A stretch of DNA of 11,558 nucleotides from a bacterium (GTDB lineage Bacteria; Vulcanimicrobiota; Xenobia; Xenobiales; Xenobiaceae): the NCBI GenBank assembly GCA_022839105.1, contig JALHDH010000111.1, forward strand, positions 1-11,558, read 5' to 3'. The position numbers and the translations under genes are program-made. This document shows positions 1 to 6,061 of the stretch, piece after piece. Positions within the stretch are counted from its first letter, which is position 1. Each line of letters begins with the position of its first letter. Under the pieces are notes generated by a model that was not told the origin of the DNA, made no database searches, and worked only from the letters and a program-made list of their open reading frames with translations.

Positions 1-36
1 GAACACATCTGCGACCAACTCGCCCGCTCGGCCTGA
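1..36 (+). CDS. Possible C-terminal end of an upstream gene (partial)
   Basis: Frame 1 is open from the window edge for eleven codons (EHICDQLARSA) and stops at TGA 34-36. Nearly all third positions are G or C, which matches the coding regions of this window and contrasts with the AT-richer DNA just downstream. The fragment is too short to assign to a family, and an open run this short can occur by chance in GC-rich DNA. The stop is followed by a weak GC-rich hairpin at about 31-60. Confidence 0.3.
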   Translation, partial: EHICDQLARSA

Positions 37-210
37 CGGGCCTGGCGGCCGACCCGAGGCAACCCCGCTCCAGACCCGAAAGGGCAAAAGTGGAGCTCTA
101 CACTCCCCCGTGAATACCCCACAGACCGACTGAATGAATATTTGACGGATGCGGCGAAACTCAGATACTTGGACTGCTCCCATGCAGGCTCCAGGTCAGG
201 GGGAGTGGAT

Positions 211-242
211 GCTGCTTCCCAGATGATGGAGCTGCTTCCCAG
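211..242. repeat. Short tandem direct repeat, period 20
   Basis: GCTGCTTCCCAG occurs at 211-222 and again at 231-242, giving a 20-base period. The bases between the copies (ATGATGGA) and after the second copy differ, so only the 12-base core is conserved. It lies in gene-free DNA. Function is unknown and chance duplication is possible. Confidence 0.5.
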
Positions 243-415
243 CCAGACCATCCAGACGATTGTAAGGATGACAGCCCAGCGCCCCCATTTTTTGTCATGG
301 AATGATTTCAACTTCACTCCATCCTTTGTCCATGACCTGGGGCGTACTGTCCGAGTCTGTCACAGCCATTTGCAACCAAACCTGCCCAGCCGACCTGAGT
401 GCCGCCCCAATGCAG

Positions 416-463
416 CCCAGATCTAGACCAGAAAGAGCAAAAAACAGGGGCACGAGATCTGGG
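416..463 (-). terminator. Inverted repeat just after the lipoprotein gene, terminator-like
   Basis: CCCAGATCT (416-424) and AGATCTGGG (455-463) are perfect 9-base complementary arms around a 30-base loop. They begin 9 bases past the stop of the minus-strand lipoprotein gene. Read on the minus strand, the loop contains a run of six Ts after a second short stem, GGCGC paired with GTGCC. Either fold could end the lipoprotein transcript. The long loop and the T-run's position inside it make this an atypical intrinsic terminator. Confidence 0.35.
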
Positions 464-471
464 GTTGCGCC

Positions 472-1071
472 TCAAGGCCTGAGCGCCTCCAGGGCGACCC
501 AGGCCGAGGCCTCCTCGTTCCATGTGTAGACAATCTGCCCTCTGGGGCTGTTGACAACCATCGTGTTGAACGAAATTTCGTGGTCCATCCTGGTTGCCAC
601 GACCTGGGCCGGCATCTCGACGCCGTCAAATTCTATCCTGGTGCGCAGCCGATTGCTATAATCTGTTTCGACTCCTCCCCCTTCCGCCTGGCCAAGCCTC
701 CCTTGGTAAACCCTGCTGCCCGCATGGAACTGCATGACCCCGTCCTGGCTTCGCTTCTGCATGGTCTTGGTCGCCTGGTCCCAAAGGGAAGCCCCGTCGA
801 TATCCTTCCAGTGCTCGGCATACTTGTGGTAGTCCAGGGGAGTATCGTCGCAATCGTCGTGAGACTGGCCGTCAACCCCACCGAGTGTGCCAGGCTGGGG
901 CGAGGCCTGCGGATCACCCCGAGAGACCTGCGTTCCGGTCGGACCTCCTGCCCGAGAGAGAGCCGTTGGCCTGGGTCCACAGGCCACCATGCCCAGCAAA
1001 AGTGCCAGAGCCGGTAGCGTGGACAGAATCTTGTTCCCGACCAAGAAGGCTCGCCTGAAGCACGATTGCAT
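472..1071 (-). CDS. Putative lipoprotein of unknown function
   Basis: This 199-residue protein starts with a positively charged n-region and a hydrophobic core at about residues 15-30. It ends in a lipobox-like MVAC with Cys31 as the predicted lipidated residue. Met at -3 is less common than Leu, but Ala at -1 is typical. Residues 32-68 are a Gly/Pro/Ser-rich linker, as expected behind a lipid anchor. Residues 69-110 are acidic and polar (HDDCDDTP) and include one further Cys. Residues 111-197 alternate as in a beta-rich domain. The ATG at 1071 is preceded by GAGGAG at good spacing, which supports this start. I do not recognise the family. It shares strand with the outer-membrane gene upstream but is separated from it by more than 250 bases and a hairpin, so it is probably transcribed separately. 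Its GC content looks somewhat lower than that of the other genes. Lipoprotein status is well supported; function is unknown. Confidence 0.75.
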   Translation of the reverse strand: MQSCFRRAFLVGNKILSTLPALALLLGMVACGPRPTALSRAGGPTGTQVSRGDPQASPQPGTLGGVDGQSHDDCDDTPLDYHKYAEHWKDIDGASLWDQATKTMQKRSQDGVMQFHAGSRVYQGRLGQAEGGGVETDYSNRLRTRIEFDGVEMPAQVVATRMDHEISFNTMVVNSPRGQIVYTWNEEASAWVALEALRP

Positions 1072-1279
1072 TCGACAGCTCCTCTGTCCGGGGATTTCTC
1101 GCCCGAAGGGCCGCGAAATTACCCGAACAATTGCTCTTCGAGTTCTCCAAATTCACCTGCCATCCTGCTCCAAACATTGACGATCGTCTCCTTTCTGCAA
1201 GATGGGTTGATTCCGTCCGAGCAGTGACAAAGTGTCTGCGCAGCCCCCTCACGATCGCATCCAGGGTTCCAGCCTGCCG
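1072..1279 (-). promoter_or_regulatory. Upstream region of the lipoprotein gene
   Basis: This gene-free stretch contains the GAGGAG ribosome binding site of the lipoprotein gene. It also contains a small GCCC-TTC-GGGC stem-loop (around 1101-1115) that would lie in the leader, and a perfect 10-base palindrome GACGATCGTC at 1179-1188. It is AT-richer than the genes around it, as expected of a promoter region. No confident -35/-10 pair was identified. A minus-strand ATG at 1177 with an AAAGGAG upstream opens a frame into the lipoprotein gene, but its product is not protein-like. Confidence 0.35.
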
Positions 1280-1313
1280 GGCCCCGCCGACCAGCCGGTC
1301 GGCTGAAGGGGCC
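1280..1313 (-). terminator. Strong two-part hairpin after the outer-membrane gene
   Basis: GCCGACC (1286-1292) pairs perfectly with GGTCGGC (1297-1303) around an AGCC loop. An outer stem, GGCCCC (1280-1285) with GGGGCC (1308-1313), extends it past a 4-base bulge. On the minus strand it lies 15 bases after the stop codon (1329-1331) of the restored reading frame of the outer-membrane protein. That is the position expected of a terminator. There is no T-run, so it may act by Rho-dependent termination or by protecting the 3' end of the mRNA. Confidence 0.45.
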
Positions 1314-1365
1314 TGCGTCGAAAAGCCCTCAGAAGCGCCTGGAGAACCCCGTGGTGACCCCCCAG

Positions 1366-2100
1366 TCAACCCCGCGGGGAGAGAAGCCGCGGGTCAAGAC
1401 CAGCAGGTATTGCTGGCGGGGGCAGGCGGTGGATCCCACCAGGGTCCTGGTCGGGCCCATACCCGGTGCAGCTCAGCGAGACGTGGTGGCGAGGGCTGGG
1501 CGAGTAGGCCACCTGGCCGGCGTAGCTGCCCTGGAAGTAGCGGTCCCGGCTGCCCGAGTCCACCATGCTCTGCAGCCCCGCGTTCCAGGTCACGCTCCAG
1601 CGCTCCGAGAACCGGTGCTCGTGCGAGAGGACCAGACCGGGCTCGATCTCGGGATCGCCGAAGCCGTTCGAACCCGTGGGCAGCTCGACCACTCCCAGCA
1701 GCGCCCAGGAGCTTGACCCCTCGGCGAAGTTCCACTTCAATCCCAGGCTGAGGTCCTTGAAGCCGGCCTGATTCCCCTGCCAGGTGAAGCCCCCCCAGCC
1801 GACGCGGAACTCGGTGTCCGGCCCTGAGTCGATCCGGTACAGGAAGGGCAGGTTGGATTGCCCCACGGTGCCGGGCTCCTTCTTGCCCTCCCAGTTGAAG
1901 AGGACGTCGATCTGCTGGTGGTCCTCCTCCAGGTCGTGGGGGCGGACCAGGATCTGTTTGTCCTCCTGGGGGTGGAGGACCTGCTCGGGGCCCTCCACCT
2001 GGGTCTCGATGGGGTCGGTGCGGTCGGACGCGTCCTGGGCCAGGACGGGCCCCGGCAGGAGCAGGGTGACCAGCAAGGCCAGGGCGAGACAGCGCTTCAT
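1366..2100 (-). CDS. Outer-membrane transporter-like protein (Phenol_MetA_deg type), apparently frameshifted at its C-terminus
   Basis: A 244-residue product read from ATG 2100, chosen because GGAGG lies 6 bases upstream and a classical signal peptide follows at once (MKRC, Leu/Ala core, cleavage after V-L-A at about residue 21). The upstream in-frame ATG at 2145 would bury this signal. Residues 66-210 alternate hydrophobic and polar residues with many aromatics, like an outer-membrane barrel. The FRVGWGG, DLSLGLKWNF and ELPTGSNGFGDPE segments resemble the 'MetA-pathway of phenol degradation'/transporter family. After about residue 226 the frame turns into Pro-rich, non-barrel sequence. Skipping one base in the five-G run at 1418-1422 (plus strand) opens a frame that gives QQYLLVLTRGF, then GVDWGVTTGFSRRF, and stops at 1329-1331. 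This is a proper last strand ending in Phe, the signal read by the BAM insertion machinery. The gene is either a recent pseudogene or intact with a sequence error. The substrate is unknown. Confidence 0.7.
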   Translation of the reverse strand: MKRCLALALLVTLLLPGPVLAQDASDRTDPIETQVEGPEQVLHPQEDKQILVRPHDLEEDHQQIDVLFNWEGKKEPGTVGQSNLPFLYRIDSGPDTEFRVGWGGFTWQGNQAGFKDLSLGLKWNFAEGSSSWALLGVVELPTGSNGFGDPEIEPGLVLSHEHRFSERWSVTWNAGLQSMVDSGSRDRYFQGSYAGQVAYSPSPRHHVSLSCTGYGPDQDPGGIHRLPPPAIPAGLDPRLLSPRG

Positions 2101-2152
2101 GGAGAACCTCCGGAAGACCTCGAGAGCCCCTCCGTCCTCTCGCAATTCTGGG

Positions 2153-2195
2153 CCGGAATCCGCAACCTGCCGTGGCCTTCAGCGGCGGATTCAGG
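2153..2195. repeat. Intergenic palindrome, copy A
   Basis: CCGGAATCCGC (2153-2163) and GCGGATTCAGG (2185-2195) form an 11-base inverted repeat with one mismatch, separated by 21 bases. The same two half-sites recur in the ZIP/copA intergenic region (9039-9089). The copies share the 14-mer GCGGCGGATTCAGG and the 10-mer GCCGGAATCC exactly. Both copies lie between divergent genes, which fits a small dispersed palindromic repeat or a shared regulatory site. Confidence 0.5.
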
Positions 2196-2239
2196 CTGGG
2201 GTACGAGTTCGCAACCCGCGCGCCCGTCCCCTCCGGGGA

Positions 2240-2315
2240 GGGCGGACGGCGAGGGAGAGCGGCCGGGGCCGGCCTGGCTGACCGGACAGCGGGCGGACGG
2301 CGAGGAAGTGCGGCC
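2240..2315. repeat. Pair of 25-base direct repeats upstream of the M3 peptidase
   Basis: The 25-base block at 2240-2264 recurs at 2291-2315 with two mismatches. The first 15 bases (GGGCGGACGGCGAGG) are identical. The copies start 51 bases apart, close to five helical turns, and the second ends about 51 bases before the peptidase ATG. This arrangement would suit a pair of binding sites for one regulator, but GC-rich duplication by slippage is an alternative. Confidence 0.5.
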
Positions 2316-2366
2316 CGAACCTCCCCGAGATGAAGGAATCTCCCCTTCGAACCCTAACCTCTCGGG

Positions 2367-4427
2367 ATGAAGAGACGTGCCTTCCTGGGCGTAGCCGGCG
2401 CCACCCTCCTCTCCGGCCTCCTGAAGCTGCCCGCCGCGGGCCGGACCCCGGGCAATCCGCTGCTCTGCGAGTGGCCCGGCCCTCACGGAGGGGTGCCTCC
2501 CCTGAACAAGGTCCGGCCCGAGATGTTCAGCCCGGCCCTGAAGGCCGCCATGGCCGAGTATCGCCAGCAACTGGCGGCAATCGCCGAGAACCCCTCGCCG
2601 GCGAGCTTCCAGAACACCTTGATGCCCCTGGAGGACGCCGGACGCACCTGGAAACAGGTCCGCAGCGTCTTCGACGTCTTCACCAGCACGATGAACGGCC
2701 CCGAGATGCAGGCCCTGGAGTCGGAGTGGTCTCCGAAGTTCGCGGCCCTCCGGGACGAGATGATGCTCAACCCCCGACTCTTCAAGCGAATCCAGGCCGT
2801 GCACGAGGCTTCCGGGAACCTCAAGCCCCAGCAGAAGAGGCTGGCCTGGCGCTACCACCACGACTTCGTGCGCTCGGGTGCGGCCCTGGACGCCGTCCGC
2901 CAGCATGGGCTGGCCTCCCTAAATGAAGAGCTGGCGACGCTCTACACCCGCTTCGGCCAGAACCTGCTGGCCGACGAGGAGGGCCGCAGCATCACCCTGT
3001 CCGCCCCAGAGGACCTGGCGGGCCTGCCTGGCTCCATGGTGAACCCCGACGGGCCCACGGTGATCCGCAATACCCGCTCGTCGGCCGAGCCCTTCCTGGC
3101 CTTCTCGGACCGGCGCGACCTGCGCGAGAAGGTCTGGCGCATGTGGGTCTCTCGCGGCGAGGAGAAGAACCACCCGGTGGCCTCGAGGATCCTCCAGTTG
3201 CGCGCGCGTCGGGCCCGGCTTCTGGGCTATCCCACCCACGCCCACTGGCGCCTGGAGAACACCATGGCGGGCACTCCCGAACGGGCGATGGAACTGCTGG
3301 AGGCCGTCTGGAAGCCTGCGGTGGAGCGGGTCCACCAGGAGGTCTCCGACATGGAGGCCCTGGCGGGCCACGCCATCGAGCCCTGGGACTATCGCTACTA
3401 CGCCGAGAAGGTCCGCAAGGCCCGCTACGACCTGGATGCCGCCGAGATCGAGCCCTACCTGCAACTGGAGAAGATCCGCGAGGCCCAGTTCTGGATGGCC
3501 GGACAGCTCTATGGACTGGACTTCGTCGAGGCTCCGGGAATCCCGGTCCAGCACCCCGAGGTCCGCGTCTGGCAGGTCCGCGACCGCCAGGGCGCGCACG
3601 TGGGCTACTTCTACTTCGACCCGTTCGCCCGTGAGGGGAAGCGCTCAGGCGCCTGGATGAGCGAGTACCGCACCCAGGAGAGCTTCAAGCACGAACTCCC
3701 TCCCATCGTGTCCAACAACTCCAACTACCTCAAGCCGGCTGCCGGCGGGGCCGTCCTGATCTCCTGGGATGACGCCGAGACCCTCTTCCACGAGTTCGGG
3801 CATGCCCTGCACGGCCTGTGCTCGAAGGTGGAGTATCCGACGCTGGCCGGAACCTGGGTGGCCCAGGACTTCGTGGAGTTCCCCTCCCAGATCCACGAGC
3901 ACTGGCTGGCCACTCCCGAGGTCCTCAAGCGCTTTGCCCGGCACCACCAGACCGGAGAGCCCATGCCCGAGAGCCTGGTCCGCCGCATCCAGGAGGCCTC
4001 GACCTTCAACCAGGGCTTCGCCACCGTCGAATACCTGGCCTCGGCCCTGGTGGACATGAAGCTCCACCTGGCCACCGTTCACCCCATCGACACCCGGGAA
4101 TTCGAAGCCCGGACCCTGCGCGAGCTGGGCATGCCCCCGCAGATCGTGATGCGCCACCGCCTCCCCCACTTCGGCCACCTCTTCCACTCCGACGACTACT
4201 CGGCGGGCTACTACAGCTACATGTGGTCGGAAGTGCTCGACCAGGACGCCTGGCAGGCCTTCAAGGAGGCCGGAGGTCCCTGGGACGAGGAGATGGCCCG
4301 CAGACTCCACGACGAGGTCCTCTCGATCGGAGACACGGTGGATCCAGCCCAGGCCTACCGGAACTTCCGCGGACGCGACCCCGAAATCGCCCCGCTCCTG
4401 CGGGCTCGAGGGTTTCCGGTGAGCTGA
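2367..4427 (+). CDS. dcp: Exported M3-family peptidyl-dipeptidase (Dcp-like zinc metallopeptidase)
   Basis: This 686-residue protein matches the usual Dcp/oligopeptidase A length of about 680. These enzymes cleave short peptides; Dcp removes C-terminal dipeptides. The zinc site is HEFGH at 475-479, with the third ligand Glu504 in DFVEFPSQ, 25 residues after the second His, as in family M3. The C-terminal substrate-binding segment HFGHLFHSDDYSAGYYSY lies at about 601-618. The N-terminus has MKRRAFLG followed by a moderately hydrophobic stretch (about 6-22), a Tat-type twin-arginine signal. This suggests folded export to the periplasm, whereas many M3 enzymes lack a signal peptide. No strong ribosome binding site precedes ATG 2367, but no other start fits the signal peptide. 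The gene stands alone: it is divergent from the outer-membrane gene, with 120 bases and a hairpin before the kinase gene. Family assignment is very secure; Dcp-type rather than oligopeptidase A-type specificity is inferred from overall resemblance. Confidence 0.93.
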   Translation: MKRRAFLGVAGATLLSGLLKLPAAGRTPGNPLLCEWPGPHGGVPPLNKVRPEMFSPALKAAMAEYRQQLAAIAENPSPASFQNTLMPLEDAGRTWKQVRSVFDVFTSTMNGPEMQALESEWSPKFAALRDEMMLNPRLFKRIQAVHEASGNLKPQQKRLAWRYHHDFVRSGAALDAVRQHGLASLNEELATLYTRFGQNLLADEEGRSITLSAPEDLAGLPGSMVNPDGPTVIRNTRSSAEPFLAFSDRRDLREKVWRMWVSRGEEKNHPVASRILQLRARRARLLGYPTHAHWRLENTMAGTPERAMELLEAVWKPAVERVHQEVSDMEALAGHAIEPWDYRYYAEKVRKARYDLDAAEIEPYLQLEKIREAQFWMAGQLYGLDFVEAPGIPVQHPEVRVWQVRDRQGAHVGYFYFDPFAREGKRSGAWMSEYRTQESFKHELPPIVSNNSNYLKPAAGGAVLISWDDAETLFHEFGHALHGLCSKVEYPTLAGTWVAQDFVEFPSQIHEHWLATPEVLKRFARHHQTGEPMPESLVRRIQEASTFNQGFATVEYLASALVDMKLHLATVHPIDTREFEARTLRELGMPPQIVMRHRLPHFGHLFHSDDYSAGYYSYMWSEVLDQDAWQAFKEAGGPWDEEMARRLHDEVLSIGDTVDPAQAYRNFRGRDPEIAPLLRARGFPVS

Positions 4428-4434
4428 GCCGACG

Positions 4435-4468
4435 GGTCCGTCTTCCTGGGAGGCCCGGACAGCGGACC
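4435..4468 (+). terminator. Hairpin between peptidase and kinase genes
   Basis: GGTCCG (4435-4440) pairs with CGGACC (4463-4468). A nested stem, CTGGG with CCCGG around AGG, lies inside. The hairpin begins 8 bases after the peptidase stop. No T-run follows, so intrinsic termination is uncertain. It may instead stabilise the 3' end of the peptidase mRNA or attenuate read-through into the signalling operon. Confidence 0.35.
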
Positions 4469-4547
4469 TGAAGGGCAGGGCCGCTCGAGCCGGTCACGAA
4501 GACAGGGATCGCCTTCAGTCTGGGGGGACGGGAGGGGAATTGCAGGC

Positions 4548-5675
4548 ATGACCGAGCAGGACACCCCGGCCGAAGGGGGGCCCAGACCGCCGGGCACCCG
4601 CGATGCCTTCGCGCTCGTGGCCGGGTGGCTGCGCCGGGGGCCTTGGCTCATCGCGATCCTGTATGCCGTGGTCTCGTGGGCCTATATCGCGGGTTCGGAC
4701 CATCTCCTGGGCACCTTGTTCGCCGACCCCGAGCTCCTGGTCCGGATCAGCGTCTTCAAGGGCTTCGCCTTCGTGGGCCTCACCGCGCTCCTGCTCTTCT
4801 TTCTCTTGTGGCGCGGGGCGGCGATCATCGACCAGGCCTTCACCCAGGTGCACCAGCAGCGACTCAGGCTGCATCAGGCTCAGGACCAGCTCCGCCAGGC
4901 CAACGAGCGCCTGGAAGTCACGGTGGCCGAACGCACCCGGGACCTGGCCGAGGCCCTGAAACGAGCCGAGCAGTCCGACCGCCTCAAGTCGGCCTTCCTG
5001 GCCACCATGTCCCACGAGTTGCGCACTCCCCTGAACTCGATCCTGGGCTTTTCGGGGATCCTGACCCAGGGGCTGGCGGGTCCTTTGAACCCCGAGCAGT
5101 CGCGACAGATGGGCATGGTCTTCAAGAGCGCCCAGCACCTGCTGGAGCTGATCACCGATGTCCTGGACCTCTCCAAGATCGAGGCCGGGCAGTTGACCCT
5201 GGCCTCGGAGGCCTTCAACCTCGAGGACTCGCTGCGCAAGGCCCTGGAGACGGTCCGCCCCCAGGCCCTGGCCAAGAACCTGGCCTTGGAGGGAGACTTC
5301 GGACCCGGGTTGGGGCGAATCGTGAGCGATCGCCGTCGGGTGGAGCAGATCCTCTTGAACCTCCTGAGCAACGCCGTGAAGTTCACCGAGGAGGGGAAGG
5401 TGCGCCTGGAGGCCAGACGAGTCGGCGAGCGGGTCCGATTCGAGGTCCGCGACACGGGCCAGGGGATCCGTGAGGAGGATCTGGAGAACCTCTTCAAACC
5501 CTTCTTCCAGGTCGACTCAGGGCTCAACAAGCAACACGAAGGGACAGGCCTGGGACTTTCGATCTGCAGGCGTCTGGTCGGCCTGCTGGGCGGCGAGATC
5601 CAGGCGGAAAGCACCTGGGGGCAGGGAAGCGTCTTCCGTTTCTGGCTGCCCGCCGGGCACGGGGAGGAAGCATGA
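4548..5675 (+). CDS. Membrane-bound sensor histidine kinase
   Basis: This 375-residue protein autophosphorylates on His and passes the phosphate to a receiver. Two membrane segments (about 32-50 and 66-89) enclose only a short loop (GSDHLLGTLFADPELL), so there is no large external sensor domain. This two-helix N-terminus is familiar from other sensor proteins. A coiled coil at about 92-145 links to the HisKA domain with phospho-acceptor His156 (SHELRTP). The ATPase domain shows the N box with Asn275 (NLLSNAVKF), G1 DTGQGI (302-307), the F box around 316-320 and G2 GTGLGL (332-337). All catalytic motifs are intact. GGAGGG lies 11 bases before the ATG, a slightly long spacing. Its stop overlaps the receiver gene start (ATGA), so translation is probably coupled and the receiver is a likely partner. 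The stimulus is unknown; sensing within the membrane or through the short loop is inferred. Confidence 0.93.
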   Translation: MTEQDTPAEGGPRPPGTRDAFALVAGWLRRGPWLIAILYAVVSWAYIAGSDHLLGTLFADPELLVRISVFKGFAFVGLTALLLFFLLWRGAAIIDQAFTQVHQQRLRLHQAQDQLRQANERLEVTVAERTRDLAEALKRAEQSDRLKSAFLATMSHELRTPLNSILGFSGILTQGLAGPLNPEQSRQMGMVFKSAQHLLELITDVLDLSKIEAGQLTLASEAFNLEDSLRKALETVRPQALAKNLALEGDFGPGLGRIVSDRRRVEQILLNLLSNAVKFTEEGKVRLEARRVGERVRFEVRDTGQGIREEDLENLFKPFFQVDSGLNKQHEGTGLGLSICRRLVGLLGGEIQAESTWGQGSVFRFWLPAGHGEEA

Positions 5676-6061
5676 AACCGAGGGTCCTGTACATCGAGGA
5701 CAACGAGCAGAACTTCTACCTGGTCCACTACATCCTCACGGCCCGAGGCTTCGAGGTGCGGCGGGCCCGGGATGGCCGGGAGGGCCTGCAGGCCACCGCC
5801 GAGGGCCCCTTCGACCTGATCCTGCTGGACATCCAGTTGCCGGTCCTGGACGGCTACGCCGTGGCCCGGGCCCTGCGCGAGAAGGAGGAACTCAGCTCCA
5901 TTCCGATCGTGGCGCTGACCTCCTACGCCATGCCCGGAGACCGCGAGAAGGCGCTGGAGTCCGGCTGCACCGGGTACCTCGAGAAGCCCATCGACCCGGC
6001 CACCTTCGCCCAGAGCATCGAAGAATTCGTTCGCAAATCCCCGGAGGAGGTCGACCTTTGA
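5672..6061 (+). CDS. Stand-alone response-regulator receiver (DivK/CheY-like)
   Basis: This 129-residue protein is a single receiver domain without an output domain. The acidic pocket is Glu9-Asp10 (YIEDN), the phospho-acceptor is Asp53 (LLDIQLPVLDG), and the switch residues are Thr83 (ALTSYA) and Lys105 (LEKPID). All are present, so it should be phosphorylatable. The order and sequence resemble the single-domain DivK type that acts by protein contact, or that relays phosphate in multi-step systems. The start ATG overlaps the kinase stop as ATGA and is preceded by GGGGAGGAAG. Its own stop overlaps the TTG start of the hybrid kinase as TTGA. It is therefore sandwiched between two kinases and may shuttle phosphate between them or be a shared target. 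Confidence 0.93.
   Translation: MKPRVLYIEDNEQNFYLVHYILTARGFEVRRARDGREGLQATAEGPFDLILLDIQLPVLDGYAVARALREKEELSSIPIVALTSYAMPGDREKALESGCTGYLEKPIDPATFAQSIEEFVRKSPEEVDL

Larger units (their letters stand above)
37..471. other. Gene-free, AT-richer stretch with short repeats
   Basis: No convincing gene is present. The plus-strand open frame 142-426 starts with TTG, has no clear ribosome binding site and gives an unrecognisable, composition-poor protein. A hand count gives about 53% GC over 121-360, clearly below the neighbouring genes. The stretch holds a 12-base direct repeat (GCTGCTTCCCAG at 211-222 and 231-242, period 20). It also holds a degenerate pair (71-90 and 424-443, 16 of 20 matching, core AGACC-GAAAG-GCAAAA) and the inverted repeat 416-463. 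It may be decayed sequence or a long intergenic region. Confidence 0.5.
2101..2366. promoter_or_regulatory. Divergent control region between outer-membrane gene and peptidase
   Basis: These 266 bases lie between two divergent starts. They hold the outer-membrane gene's ribosome binding site, palindrome copy A (2153-2195) and the 25-base direct repeats (2240-2315). No confident -35/-10 boxes stand out in this GC-rich DNA. Promoters for both genes are expected here from orientation. Confidence 0.4.

Noticed and set aside
31..60. Imperfect GC-rich hairpin (GCCT/AGGC and CGGG/CCCG)
   Set aside because: Short broken stem, 12-base loop and no T-run; too weak to call as a terminator for the possible gene ending at 36.
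142..426. Plus-strand open frame of 94 codons in the left gene-free region
   Set aside because: TTG start without a clear ribosome binding site, no recognisable domain, low GC with no coding-like third-position bias.
914..1177. Minus-strand frame starting at ATG 1177 with AAAGGAG upstream
   Set aside because: It overlaps the N-terminal half of the lipoprotein gene in another frame, and its product has no protein-like features. The lipoprotein frame has a better start, a signal peptide and a lipobox.
1351..1716. Plus-strand open frames opposite the outer-membrane gene
   Set aside because: No domain and out of phase with any expected coding signal; the minus-strand frame has a signal peptide and barrel pattern.
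2101..2145. Upstream ATG at 2145 for the outer-membrane gene
   Set aside because: It would add 15 polar residues before an otherwise textbook signal peptide; ATG 2100 has GGAGG at proper spacing.
2097..2906. Minus-strand open frame opposite the peptidase 5' end and intergenic region
   Set aside because: Shadow of the peptidase gene; it also crosses the outer-membrane gene's control region and has no domain.
5470..6057. Open frame continuous with the hybrid kinase, 196 codons upstream of its start
   Set aside because: It lies across the end of the kinase gene and the whole receiver gene in another frame, and the translation is Pro/Arg/Gly-rich shadow sequence.
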